A stretch of 20,151 nucleotides of DNA from the NCBI GenBank assembly GCA_002454415.1, contig DKIT01000006.1, forward strand, positions 9,855-30,005, given 5' to 3'. Every line of letters starts with the position of its first letter. The first letter of the stretch is position 1. Source of the DNA: Sphingobacterium sp. UBA6711. Lineage in GTDB: Bacteria > Bacteroidota > Bacteroidia > Sphingobacteriales > Sphingobacteriaceae. The position numbers and the translations under genes were made by a program. This document shows, in pieces, positions 1 through 7,812 of this stretch. Under the pieces are notes generated by a model. That model ran no database searches. It worked only from the letters and a program-made list of their open reading frames with translations, and was not told where the DNA came from.

Positions 1-246
1 AAAATGGGTTTCCGTGGTTCTAAAAAGAACACGCCATATGCTGCTGGTCAGGCTGCGCAAGACTGTGGAAAAGTTGCTCATGACTTGGGTCTACGTAAAG
101 TTGAAGTGTTTGTTAAAGGACCTGGTGCTGGTCGTGAATCTGCAATCAGAACATTACAAACTGTGGGAATTGATGTGACTACTATCAAAGATATCACTCC
201 ACTTCCGCACAACGGTTGTCGTCCTCCAAAACGTAGAAGAGTTTAA
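1..246 (+). CDS. rpsK: 30S ribosomal protein S11 (5' truncated by window edge)
   Basis: This is the C-terminal part of S11, a small-subunit platform protein that contacts 16S rRNA near the mRNA exit. The frame is open from base 1, so the start lies upstream; about 81 residues are present against roughly 129 in the full family. Recognisable family features are the GFRGSKKNTPYAAGQAA stretch, the KGPGAGRESAIR loop and the basic tail ending PPKRRRV. The internal ATG at position 4 is not the real start because homologues continue before it. It is followed by rpsD after 60 bp, the usual alpha-operon order. Confidence 0.97.
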   Translation, partial: KMGFRGSKKNTPYAAGQAAQDCGKVAHDLGLRKVEVFVKGPGAGRESAIRTLQTVGIDVTTIKDITPLPHNGCRPPKRRRV

Positions 247-306
247 TTAATTTAAAGATAAGATTCATTGGCTATAGGCTGATAGATACTTTAATTGTAA
301 AAGAAA

Positions 307-915
307 ATGGCTAGATATACAGGACCTAAGTCCAAAATTGCCCGTAAATTTAGAGAGCCGATCTTCGGCCCAGATAAAGCGTTAGAAAAGAAAAATTACC
401 CTCCTGGACAACATGGAGCTTCTAAACGCAGAGGTAAACAATCTGAATACGCTATTCAGTTGTTAGAAAAACAAAAAGCAAAATACACTTATGGTGTGTT
501 AGAGCGTCAATTCGCAAACTTATTTGCTAAAGCTTCCTCTAAACAAGGTATTACAGGTGAGATCTTCTTGAAATTGTTAGAAGCTCGCTTAGATAACGTA
601 GTTTACCGTTTAGGTATTGCTACTTCTCGTGCTGCTGCTCGTCAGTTAGTATCCCACAAACACGTTACTGTTAACGGCGAAGTTGTTAACATTCCATCAT
701 ATAGCTTGCGTCCTGGTGACGTTGTAGCAGTTCGTGAACGTTCTCAAACACTTGAAGCCATCACAAATTCAGTTGCAGGTCGTACTGTAAATAAATTTTC
801 TTGGTTAGAGTGGAATGCGAAAGAATTGACAGGTACTTTCTTAAGCTATCCAGAAAGAGCTGACATTCCTGAAAACATTAAAGAGAACTTAATCGTTGAG
901 TTATACTCTAAATAA
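307..915 (+). CDS. rpsD: 30S ribosomal protein S4
   Basis: Primary 16S rRNA-binding protein of the small subunit, 202 aa, the normal length. The N-terminal S4 region (about 1-91) carries the YPPGQHG motif at 31-37; the S4 RNA-binding domain is at about 92-145 (ARLDNVVYRLG, then VTVNGEVVNIPSYSLRPGD). The protein has no cysteine at all, so it is the zinc-independent form. The ATG follows an A-rich stretch without a Shine-Dalgarno, as is usual in Bacteroidota. It lies in the alpha operon between rpsK and rpoA. In E. coli S4 represses this operon by binding its mRNA; whether that happens here cannot be seen. Confidence 0.98.
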   Translation: MARYTGPKSKIARKFREPIFGPDKALEKKNYPPGQHGASKRRGKQSEYAIQLLEKQKAKYTYGVLERQFANLFAKASSKQGITGEIFLKLLEARLDNVVYRLGIATSRAAARQLVSHKHVTVNGEVVNIPSYSLRPGDVVAVRERSQTLEAITNSVAGRTVNKFSWLEWNAKELTGTFLSYPERADIPENIKENLIVELYSK

Positions 916-924
916 TAAATAAAG

Positions 925-967
925 TAGCGATATGCATAGTCCAGTTTTTGGGGTATGCATATTGCTA
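925..967 (+). other. Long hairpin between rpsD and rpoA
   Basis: An inverted repeat with 14-nt arms: TAGCGATATGCATA at 925-938 and TATGCATATTGCTA at 954-967. They pair fully with one G-U wobble and enclose a 15-nt loop. No U-tract follows, so it is not a typical intrinsic terminator, and rpoA must be transcribed. It could be an mRNA processing or stability element, or a translational control site in the rpsD-rpoA spacer. The pairing is read directly; the role is inferred. Confidence 0.6.
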
Positions 968-1012
968 TTGTATTACAATTATTATTACAAATAAAACATT
1001 AAAAGAAAATAA

Positions 1013-2005
1013 ATGGCAATTTTAGCATTTCAAAGACCGGATAAAGTTATCATGCAAAAATCTACGGATTTTGATGGTACGTTTGAATTTCGTCCATTGG
1101 AGCCTGGTTTTGGTGTAACCATTGGTAATGCTTTGCGCCGTATTCTATTGTCCTCGTTAGAAGGATATGCAATTACGTCGATAAGGTTTTCTGGCGTTTC
1201 GCACGAATTTTCAACGATCAAAGGTGTTGTTGAAGACGTAACTGAAATTATCTTAAATTTGAAACAAGTTCGTTTCAAAAAAACAGGTGAGATTGGCGAC
1301 AACGAAAAGGTATTTGTAGTAATCAATGGTCAAGAACAATTCTTAGCTGGTGATATCACAAAATTCTCTAATAACTTTACTGTCTTAAATCCAGACTTGG
1401 TAATCTGTAACATGGATAACGCAGTGACAATTGAATTGGAATTGAGTATTGCTAAAGGTCGTGGATATGTAAATGCAGATGAGAATAAGGTGACTGATGC
1501 CCCGGTAGGTGTTATCGCAATCGATTCGATCTTTACTCCGATCAAGAATGTTAAATATACCATTGAGAATTACCGTGTAGAGCAAAAAACTGACTACGAG
1601 AAATTGTTGTTGGATATCTCTACTGATGGCTCAATTCATCCCGAAGAGGCTTTGAAAGAGGCTGCTAAGATCTTAATTCAACACTTTATCTTATTCTCTG
1701 ATGAGAATATGCTTCTTGAGTCACAAACTAAGGAAGAAACTAAGGTTGTTGACGAAGAAATCTTACACATGCGTAAGATCTTGAAAACAGAATTAGTAGA
1801 TCTTGATCTTTCAGTTCGTGCATTGAACTGTTTGAAAGCTGCGGATATTCGCACATTAGCTGAGTTAGTAACTTATGACGTAGCTGATATGTTGAAATTC
1901 AGAAACTTCGGTAAAAAATCGTTGAGTGAAATCCAAGAATTGGTTAAATCGAAAGGTTTATCATTCGGAATGAACTTGGCAAAATACAAATTAGACGAAG
2001 AATAA
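1013..2005 (+). CDS. rpoA: DNA-directed RNA polymerase alpha subunit
   Basis: Alpha subunit of RNA polymerase, 330 aa, the normal length. The N-terminal dimerisation and assembly domain covers about 1-235, with the diagnostic RPLEPGFGVTIGNALRR stretch at 27-43. The C-terminal domain (about 255-330) carries the helix-hairpin-helix region ending in FRNFGKKSLSEIQE, which binds UP elements and activators. A charged linker lies between them. The ATG at 1013 follows an A-rich leader. rplQ follows after 129 bp. Nothing is truncated or unusual. Confidence 0.99.
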   Translation: MAILAFQRPDKVIMQKSTDFDGTFEFRPLEPGFGVTIGNALRRILLSSLEGYAITSIRFSGVSHEFSTIKGVVEDVTEIILNLKQVRFKKTGEIGDNEKVFVVINGQEQFLAGDITKFSNNFTVLNPDLVICNMDNAVTIELELSIAKGRGYVNADENKVTDAPVGVIAIDSIFTPIKNVKYTIENYRVEQKTDYEKLLLDISTDGSIHPEEALKEAAKILIQHFILFSDENMLLESQTKEETKVVDEEILHMRKILKTELVDLDLSVRALNCLKAADIRTLAELVTYDVADMLKFRNFGKKSLSEIQELVKSKGLSFGMNLAKYKLDEE

Positions 2006-2134
2006 TAATTTATTAAGCGACCGCTATATGTAATTCCTCTTGAAGTCGATTGCTGAAGATGATGCGCTAATGGGCACTGAAAATTTAGTAATTAAGTCAT
2101 ACAAGAACGGTATATATAGTATAATAAAATCAAA

Positions 2135-2635
2135 ATGAGACACGGAAAAAAAGTAAATCACTTAGGCCGTACGGATAGCCATAGAAAAGCAATGTTGGCT
2201 AACATGGCAACATCATTAATCCTACACAAACGTATTACAACTACTTTGGCTAAAGCTAAAGCATTACGTACGTATGTTGAGCCTTTGATTACTAAATCTA
2301 AAAACGACACGACACACTCTCGTCGTACAGTATTCGCTTATTTGAAAGATAAAGACGCAGTTTCTATCTTGTTCCGCGAAATTTCTGAAAAAGTAGCTAA
2401 CCGTCCAGGTGGTTATACACGTATCATCAAAATGGAAAATCGTTTAGGTGATAACGCGGAAATGGCTTTCATCGAGTTAGTTGATTACAACGAAATCTAC
2501 GGTAAAAAAGCTGCTGCTGCTGAGAAAAAAGCTACTCGTCGTCGTGGTGGCGCTAAAAAAGCTGCTGCTGAAACAGAAGCTCCTGCAGAAGTGAAAGCTG
2601 AGGTAGAAGGTGAAGAAAAAGTTGACGGAGAATAG
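2135..2635 (+). CDS. rplQ: 50S ribosomal protein L17 with acidic/alanine-rich tail
   Basis: Large-subunit protein L17, 166 aa. The conserved core is residues 1-120 (MRHGKKVNHLGRT start, RITTTLAKAKALR, ANRPGGYTRI). It is longer than the roughly 127-aa E. coli protein because of a low-complexity tail from about 124, first Lys/Ala/Arg-rich (RRRGGAKK) and then Ala/Glu-rich to the end. Such tails are common in L17 of this phylum. It is the last gene of the alpha operon, followed 20 bp later by an intrinsic terminator. Confidence 0.98.
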   Translation: MRHGKKVNHLGRTDSHRKAMLANMATSLILHKRITTTLAKAKALRTYVEPLITKSKNDTTHSRRTVFAYLKDKDAVSILFREISEKVANRPGGYTRIIKMENRLGDNAEMAFIELVDYNEIYGKKAAAAEKKATRRRGGAKKAAAETEAPAEVKAEVEGEEKVDGE

Positions 2636-2654
2636 TATTCTTCTGATCTAGCAT

Positions 2655-2687
2655 AAAAAAGTCCTCTTTTTAAGGGGACTTTTTTTA
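2655..2687 (+). terminator. Intrinsic terminator of the alpha operon
   Basis: AAAAAAGTCC (2655-2664) pairs with GGACTTTTTT (2676-2685), extended inward by about four further pairs with one G-U wobble, leaving a 3-nt loop and a T-run to 2686. It lies directly after rplQ and separates the ribosomal operon from the arginine cluster. Confidence 0.9.
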
Positions 2688-2689
2688 TT

Positions 2690-2713
2690 TTATAACCATT
2701 CCTACGGTTATAA
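2690..2713. promoter_or_regulatory. 24-bp palindrome, candidate operator of the arginine cluster
   Basis: Perfect inverted repeat TTATAACC (2690-2697), 8-bp spacer, GGTTATAA (2706-2713). It ends 4 bp before a TAnnTTTG element and so covers the expected -33 region of the argD promoter. Position and symmetry fit a dimeric repressor site, for example for an arginine-responsive regulator. The protein that binds is unknown. A short RNA hairpin is less likely because no T-run follows and it lies upstream of the probable start of transcription. Confidence 0.5.
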
Positions 2714-2717
2714 CTGA

Positions 2718-2725
2718 TATATTTG
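2718..2725 (+). promoter_or_regulatory. Bacteroidota-type -7 promoter element upstream of argD
   Basis: TATATTTG matches the Bacteroidota -7 consensus TAnnTTTG exactly. It lies 68 bp before the argD start and after the rplQ terminator, where a promoter is needed. No clean TTTG -33 box is visible; the palindrome occupies that place. Confidence 0.55.
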
Positions 2726-2792
2726 TAATGCTAAAATCTGATAGCTTTTTCTATTACTAGCTATTTCGTTTATCAATCTATAATTCATTAAG

Positions 2793-3938
2793 ATGAAACC
2801 ATTTGATGTTTATCCCATTAATCCCATTAACATAGTAAAGGCTAATGGATCAACGGTGTGGGATGCCGAAGGAAATGCTTACTTGGACTTGTATGGTGGT
2901 CATGCTGTGATATCGATCGGACACACGCACCCACATTATGTACAACGTATAACAGAGCAATTGGACCGTATTGGGTTCTATTCTAATTCTGTTGAAATTC
3001 CAATTCAGCGTGAACTTGCTCGATTATTGGGCGAAGTTTCGGGTAAGGTTGATTACGATTTATTTCTTTGCAATTCGGGTGCCGAGGCTAACGAAAATGC
3101 CTTGAAATTGGCTTCGTTTTATAACAAGCGTAAAAAGGTGATTGCATTTTCAAAAGCTTTTCACGGTAGAACTTCTTTAGCTGTAGCAGCGACGGACAAT
3201 CCAACTATCGTCGCTCCCGTTAACGAAACAGAGCATGTAGTTTTTCTTCCCTTCAATGATGAGAATGCACTTAAAGAGGCTTTTAGCGCATACGGTGAAG
3301 AGATCTCTTCTGTTATTGTAGAAAGTATCCAAGGTGTAGGGGGGATCCGCGAAGCTTCTGTGTCTTTTCTTCGATTGATTCGCTCTCTTTGTGATCAACA
3401 CAATGCTGTTTTTATCGCTGATGAGGTTCAATGTGGTTATGGTAGAACAGGACTGTTCTATGCGCAAGATTATTCTGGCGTTGAGGCTGACATCTATACC
3501 ATGGCAAAAGGTATGGGCAATGGCTTCCCTATTGGAGCGATAAGCATATCACCGAAATTTAAAGCTAGTTACGGCAGTTTAGGGACTACTTTTGGAGGTA
3601 ACCATCTGGCATGTGCGGCGGCTTTGGCGGTCTTAGAGGTTATTCAACAGGATAACTTGATGGAGAATGCAGCTCAAGTAGGCGAATACCTTATCAATGA
3701 ATTGAAGCAAATCGAGGAGATTGTAGAGGTTAGAGGTCGAGGATTGATGATTGGTATTGAACTTCCAGAATCTTTAGGGCATCTCAAAAAGGATCTTCTG
3801 CTGAAGAACCGTATCTTTACAGGAGAGGCTAAACCGTATGTTATTCGTTTGCTACCAGCTTTGAATATCACGAAAGAACATGCTGATCAGTTTTTATCAG
3901 CACTAAAGGAACATATCCAGGCGGTAACAGTAGCATAA
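2793..3938 (+). CDS. argD: Acylornithine aminotransferase (class III, PLP-dependent)
   Basis: Transaminates N-acylglutamate semialdehyde with glutamate to N-acylornithine in arginine synthesis. At 381 aa it is normal for the ArgD family. Visible class III aminotransferase features are CNSGAEANENALKLA (93-107, cofactor phosphate contact), FHGRT (123-127), the ADEVQCGYGRTG block with Asp210 (209-220), and the PLP lysine Lys239 in MAKGMGNGFPIGA. It is the first gene of the arg/pro cluster, preceded by a TAnnTTTG element and a palindrome. Given the Val90 carbamoyltransferase next to it, the acyl group may be succinyl rather than acetyl. Related ornithine or 4-aminobutyrate aminotransferases are possible by family but not by context. 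Confidence 0.92.
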   Translation: MKPFDVYPINPINIVKANGSTVWDAEGNAYLDLYGGHAVISIGHTHPHYVQRITEQLDRIGFYSNSVEIPIQRELARLLGEVSGKVDYDLFLCNSGAEANENALKLASFYNKRKKVIAFSKAFHGRTSLAVAATDNPTIVAPVNETEHVVFLPFNDENALKEAFSAYGEEISSVIVESIQGVGGIREASVSFLRLIRSLCDQHNAVFIADEVQCGYGRTGLFYAQDYSGVEADIYTMAKGMGNGFPIGAISISPKFKASYGSLGTTFGGNHLACAAALAVLEVIQQDNLMENAAQVGEYLINELKQIEEIVEVRGRGLMIGIELPESLGHLKKDLLLKNRIFTGEAKPYVIRLLPALNITKEHADQFLSALKEHIQAVTVA

Positions 3939-4074
3939 AGGTAGAACCGTCGATTTGATTAATCAATAGCGTTTTGGTTCGGAATAAATTGAATGTACTG
4001 TAATAATTAAAGTATATACAGAGCGTCGGTAGGCTTTTTAATGGCATTATGACACTCGAATAAATATTATATAG

Positions 4075-5037
4075 ATGAAAAAGTTTTTCTCTGTCAAAGA
4101 TGTATCTAGTGTAGCAGACGTTGTTCAAGAGGCGTTAAGTCTTAAAGCTGCACCATATGACAATCAGGACCTTGGTAAACATAGAACGCTGGGGCCCGTA
4201 TTTTTGAACCCAAGTTTGCGTACGCGTTTGAGTACACAAAAAGCAGCGATGAATTTGGGTATGAATGTGATGGTCATGAATATGGATAAAGATGGTTGGG
4301 CGCTTGAAACACAGGATGGTGTTGTTATGAACGGGACAACTGTTGAACATATTCGCGAGGCCGCGGCCGTGATGGGCGAGTATTGTGATATTTTAGGACT
4401 TCGTTCATTTCCAAAATTAAAAGATCGAGAAGAGGATTATAGTGAAGATTTGTTCAATAAATTTATTAAGTATTGCGGTGTTCCTGTAGTGTCTTTGGAA
4501 AGCGCAACGCGCCATCCTTTGCAAAGTCTGACAGATATGATTACCATAACTGAATATAAGAAGACTGAAAAGCCAAAGGTTGTCTTGGCATGGGCTCCAC
4601 ATGTGAAGGCTTTGCCTCAGGCAGTGCCAAACTCTTTTGCAGAATGGATGTGTAAAGCGCAAGAGGAGGGATTGGTAGATTTTACTATTGCACAGCCGAT
4701 GGGTTACGAGTTAAGTGAGGAATTTACCAGCGGTGCCAAGATATCCAACGATCTTGAGGAAAGCTTAAAAGATGCCGATTTTGTGTATGTGAAAAATTGG
4801 TCTTCTTATCAGGAATATGGCGAGGTATATAGCGTTGACGAGGATTGGATGATGAATAATGAAAAACTTTCTTTGACAAATGATGCTAAAATAATGCATT
4901 GTTTACCTGTAAGGAGAGATTTGGAATTGTCGTCTGAGATTTTGGACGGACCAAACTCGCTGGTTATTAAAGAAGCTAGTAATCGTGTTTGGGCAGCTCA
5001 GGTGGTCCTAAAGCGCATGCTTGAAAATCTAGCGTAA
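4075..5037 (+). CDS. argF': N-succinylornithine (or N-acetylornithine) carbamoyltransferase
   Basis: Transfers the carbamoyl group from carbamoyl phosphate to N-acylornithine, giving N-acylcitrulline; it replaces classical ornithine carbamoyltransferase. 320 aa. Carbamoyl-phosphate site SLRTR at 47-51, HPLQ at 147-150, HCLPVRR at 275-281. The long LETQDGVVMNG...EHIREA region is typical of the acyl-ornithine type. Residue 90 (codon 4342-4344, GTT) is Val. From published work, Glu at the equivalent site (92 in Xanthomonas) gives the acetyl enzyme, Pro90 in Bacteroides fragilis gives the succinyl enzyme, and changing Glu92 to Val in the Xanthomonas enzyme gives succinyl activity. Succinylornithine is therefore the more likely substrate, by inference. 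It follows argD after 136 bp with no terminator seen. Confidence 0.9.
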   Translation: MKKFFSVKDVSSVADVVQEALSLKAAPYDNQDLGKHRTLGPVFLNPSLRTRLSTQKAAMNLGMNVMVMNMDKDGWALETQDGVVMNGTTVEHIREAAAVMGEYCDILGLRSFPKLKDREEDYSEDLFNKFIKYCGVPVVSLESATRHPLQSLTDMITITEYKKTEKPKVVLAWAPHVKALPQAVPNSFAEWMCKAQEEGLVDFTIAQPMGYELSEEFTSGAKISNDLEESLKDADFVYVKNWSSYQEYGEVYSVDEDWMMNNEKLSLTNDAKIMHCLPVRRDLELSSEILDGPNSLVIKEASNRVWAAQVVLKRMLENLA

Positions 5038-5090
5038 TACTGGTCTTGTTTGATTATTGAGAAACTATTTTTATAGGGAAAAGTTGCGTA

Positions 5091-5888
5091 ATGGCTAATA
5101 GTGTATTAAATATTATAAAAATTGGTGGGAACATTATAGATGATGAGCGCCAATTGGATTCTTTTTTAGAGAAATTTTCCGCATTGTCAGGGAAGAAAAT
5201 CCTTGTACATGGTGGAGGCAAAATTGCGACGCGTTTGGCTAGCGAGCTAGGAATACAAGCTCAGATGGTTGAAGGAAGACGTGTGACAAATGAAGAAATG
5301 CTGCGTATCGTAACGATGGTATATGCCGGCCTGACTAACAAGACTATTGTTGCTAAATTACAAAAGTTAAAGTGCGACGCAGTTGGTTTGACAGGTGCGG
5401 ATGGCGATGTTATCAAAGCGATAAAGCGGCCTGTTAAAGACATAGATTACGGTTTTGTAGGCGATTTACTGCATGATTCAGTAAATACATTAGCCATCAA
5501 GAAATTCCTGGAAGCGGGATTTGTACCGGTGTTTTCGGCGATTACACACAATGGTCTTGGACAATTGCTGAATACAAATGCGGATACGATTGCTTCGTCA
5601 TTGGCTGTCTCTTTGGCATCTTTATATGAAACTTCGTTAGTGTATTGTTTTGAAAAAAATGGTGTTCTACGCGACGTAACAGATGAAAGCTCTGTTATAC
5701 CAACAATTAAATCTGAAGAATTTGAACATCTGAAGGAATCAGGTGTCGTGAATGAGGGGATGATTCCGAAGTTACAAAATGCCTTTAATGCGATAAACAA
5801 AGGAGTTCAAGAGGTCTATATTGGAAATGCAAATAACTTACACTTGTTTCAGCAAGGCCAATTCGGTACCTGTTTAACTTTAAAATAA
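5091..5888 (+). CDS. argB: N-acylglutamate kinase (acetyl- or succinylglutamate)
   Basis: Phosphorylates the gamma-carboxyl of N-acylglutamate, the second step of arginine synthesis. 265 aa, amino acid kinase fold. KIGGN at 10-14 and HGGGK at 40-44 form the phosphate-binding glycine loops, GRRVT at 62-66 lies in the acylglutamate site, and NTNADTIA at 161-168 in the nucleotide region. Only about seven residues precede the first beta strand, so the N-terminal helix of arginine-inhibited hexameric enzymes is missing. It resembles the short, arginine-insensitive E. coli type, which suggests control elsewhere, perhaps transcriptional. It lies 53 bp after argF' and 28 bp before proC. Confidence 0.93.
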   Translation: MANSVLNIIKIGGNIIDDERQLDSFLEKFSALSGKKILVHGGGKIATRLASELGIQAQMVEGRRVTNEEMLRIVTMVYAGLTNKTIVAKLQKLKCDAVGLTGADGDVIKAIKRPVKDIDYGFVGDLLHDSVNTLAIKKFLEAGFVPVFSAITHNGLGQLLNTNADTIASSLAVSLASLYETSLVYCFEKNGVLRDVTDESSVIPTIKSEEFEHLKESGVVNEGMIPKLQNAFNAINKGVQEVYIGNANNLHLFQQGQFGTCLTLK

Positions 5889-5916
5889 ACGTAAAATCTA
5901 ACCTAAACCCAACCCA

Positions 5917-6723
5917 ATGAAAAAGGTCACCATTATCGGAAGCGGCAATATTGGTCTTTCTTTAGCAAAAGGACTCGTGAAGAGTGAATTTGCGGAAGCT
6001 TCGAATATTACATTAACAAGGAGAAATTTGAATGCTCTGGCCGAGGAATCCAGCCAAGGCTTTTCGGTAAGCAGCGACAATAAATCTGCTGTTAAAGGAG
6101 CAGATATCGTTGTATTTGCCATACTGCCGCAACAATTGAAAAAAGTACTGGTTGAGGTTGCGCCCGTTATCGATAAGGAGAGTCAGATTTTTGTCTCCAT
6201 CGTTTCTGGAGTTTCTTGTGCAGATCTAAAAGCAGAGTTGGGGGCAGATGCTACCGTAGTGCGTGCCATGCCTAATACAGCAATCGCAATAGCGCAGTCG
6301 ATGACTTGTATTGCAAGTGATAACGCTTCAGCGGATAGTTTAAGTGAAGTTGAAAAGATGTTTGAGACAGTGGGGTCGGTTGTTGTCATTAATGAAGACC
6401 TCATGACTTCTGCTACAGCATTATGTGCCTGCGGTATCGCATTTTTCTTACGTGCTATTCGTGCGGCTTCGCAGGGAGGGGTAGAAATTGGGTTTCATGC
6501 GCATGATGCCTTAAAAATGGCTGTTCAGACGGCCAAGGGAGCTGCCGATTTGCTGTTGCATACGAATGCACATCCGGAAGGTGAGATTGATAAGGTAACT
6601 TCTCCAAAAGGATGTACTATCGCTGGTTTGAATGAAATGGAGCACAATGGCTTTAGTTCAGCTTTTATAAAAGGAATAAAATTGTCTGCGGATAAAGCAG
6701 GAGGGTTATATCATGAAGGATAA
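5917..6723 (+). CDS. proC: Pyrroline-5-carboxylate reductase
   Basis: Reduces 1-pyrroline-5-carboxylate to proline with NAD(P)H. 268 aa, normal length. The Rossmann dinucleotide motif is GSGNIG at 8-13. VRAMPNTAIAIAQSMT is the conserved ProC block, and the C-terminal helical part contains the SPKGCTIAGLNEME stretch (family SPGGTT.AGL.). Its place inside the arg cluster suggests joint control of two glutamate-derived amino acids. With an acylornithine pathway there is little free ornithine, so proline most likely comes from glutamate by the ProA/ProB route, genes not in this window. The last 11 bp overlap the next gene. Confidence 0.93.
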   Translation: MKKVTIIGSGNIGLSLAKGLVKSEFAEASNITLTRRNLNALAEESSQGFSVSSDNKSAVKGADIVVFAILPQQLKKVLVEVAPVIDKESQIFVSIVSGVSCADLKAELGADATVVRAMPNTAIAIAQSMTCIASDNASADSLSEVEKMFETVGSVVVINEDLMTSATALCACGIAFFLRAIRAASQGGVEIGFHAHDALKMAVQTAKGAADLLLHTNAHPEGEIDKVTSPKGCTIAGLNEMEHNGFSSAFIKGIKLSADKAGGLYHEG

Positions 6724-7777
6724 GGAGATCCTATTTGGAGATGCTCTAGCACTTTTAAAACAATTAATCGGACTATCGTCTTTAAGTAAAGAAGAAGAGT
6801 TAACCGCCAATTTAATTGATGGCTTCTTTCGAGAGCGTGATATCAAGACACATCGGAAAGGCCATAGTGTTTGGTTATATAATGCCTATTATGATACCAA
6901 TAAACCAACGATACTGCTTAATTCACACCACGATACCGTAAAACCAAATACGGGTTATACGAGAGATCCTTTAGCCGCAACTGTAGAGGATGGAAAGCTT
7001 TATGGCTTGGGTAGCAATGATGCTGGTGGATGTTTGGTATCATTAATTGCAACATTTCTATACTTCTATGAACGGAAAGATCTGAAGTATAACTTTTGCC
7101 TGGTTGCTAGTGCCGAGGAGGAGATCTCTGGTAAAAATGGTATAGAATATGTGCTGAGAGATATTGGGCCAATGGACTTTGCTATCGTAGGTGAACCTAC
7201 TTTAATGAATTTGGCTATCGCCGAAAAAGGATTAATGGTACTGGATTGCAATGCTACGGGAAAAGCGGGGCACGCTGCACGAGACGAAGGCGATAATGCC
7301 ATTTATAAAGCGCTTAAGGATGTTGAATGGTTTAAGAATTATGCCTTTGAAAAAACTTCAGGGACTTTGGGGCCGATTAAAATGTCCGTGACAGTTATTC
7401 AGGCGGGTTCGCAACATAACGTTGTGCCTGCAAACTGTAGTTTTGTTGTTGATGTTCGAACTACAGATGCCTATTCTAACGAAGAAACATTAGCCATTAT
7501 TAAATCGCATGTAGCATCAGAGGTAACCGCAAGGTCGACTCGTCTTAAATCATCTTCCATTCCTGAATCCCATCCTATCGTACAGGCAGGGATTGCTCTT
7601 GGCCGTCAGGTTTATGGTTCGCCGACGATGAGTGACCAAGCTCTTATTCCAGTAACATCGTTAAAATTGGGCCCGGGGGACAGTGCAAGATCGCATATGG
7701 CAGATGAATTTATTTACATCGATGAGATTAGGGAAGGGATTAACTTGTATATAGAAATTTTAAATAAGATCGTATAA
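6713..7777 (+). CDS. argE: M20 family deacylase, probable N-acylcitrulline/acylornithine deacylase
   Basis: Metal-dependent amidohydrolase of the ArgE/DapE family, 354 aa. Metal and catalytic residues are visible: HHDT with His73 (72-75), Asp103 in SNDAGG, the acidic AEEE at 134-137, Glu161 in GEPT, and His328 near the end. GHAAR at 186-190 lies in the dimerisation domain. Since the carbamoyltransferase uses acylornithine, the natural substrate should be N-acylcitrulline (succinyl or acetyl), giving free citrulline for ArgG. This is inferred from context. It overlaps proC by 11 bp, so translation is probably coupled; an AGGAGGG lies 7 nt before the ATG but is also Gly codons of proC. DapE-type activity cannot be excluded from sequence alone. 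Confidence 0.85.
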   Translation: MKDKEILFGDALALLKQLIGLSSLSKEEELTANLIDGFFRERDIKTHRKGHSVWLYNAYYDTNKPTILLNSHHDTVKPNTGYTRDPLAATVEDGKLYGLGSNDAGGCLVSLIATFLYFYERKDLKYNFCLVASAEEEISGKNGIEYVLRDIGPMDFAIVGEPTLMNLAIAEKGLMVLDCNATGKAGHAARDEGDNAIYKALKDVEWFKNYAFEKTSGTLGPIKMSVTVIQAGSQHNVVPANCSFVVDVRTTDAYSNEETLAIIKSHVASEVTARSTRLKSSSIPESHPIVQAGIALGRQVYGSPTMSDQALIPVTSLKLGPGDSARSHMADEFIYIDEIREGINLYIEILNKIV

Positions 7778-7809
7778 AAAAAGCTTCCACATATTTGGAA
7801 GCTTTTTTT
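7776..7809. terminator. Bidirectional terminator between argE and lrp
   Basis: Perfect 14-bp stem: AAAAAAAGCTTCCA (7776-7789) with TGGAAGCTTTTTTT (7796-7809) and a 6-nt loop. The A-run and T-run make it work on both strands. Its left end overlaps the argE stop codon, and its right end is 3 bp from the stop of the convergent lrp gene. Confidence 0.95.
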
Positions 7810-7812
7810 ATA

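Noticed and set aside
1030..1585. Minus-strand open frames of 66-98 codons inside rpoA
   Set aside because: They are antisense shadows of a highly conserved gene with no recognisable protein features.
3955..3966. 12-bp palindrome TTGATTAATCAA between argD and argF'
   Set aside because: Short and AT-rich, expected by chance in this composition; no promoter consensus next to it.
6699..6705. AGGAGGG as a Shine-Dalgarno for the argE-like gene
   Set aside because: These bases are Ala-Gly-Gly codons of proC and the gene start overlaps proC, so translational coupling explains initiation; kept only as a remark.
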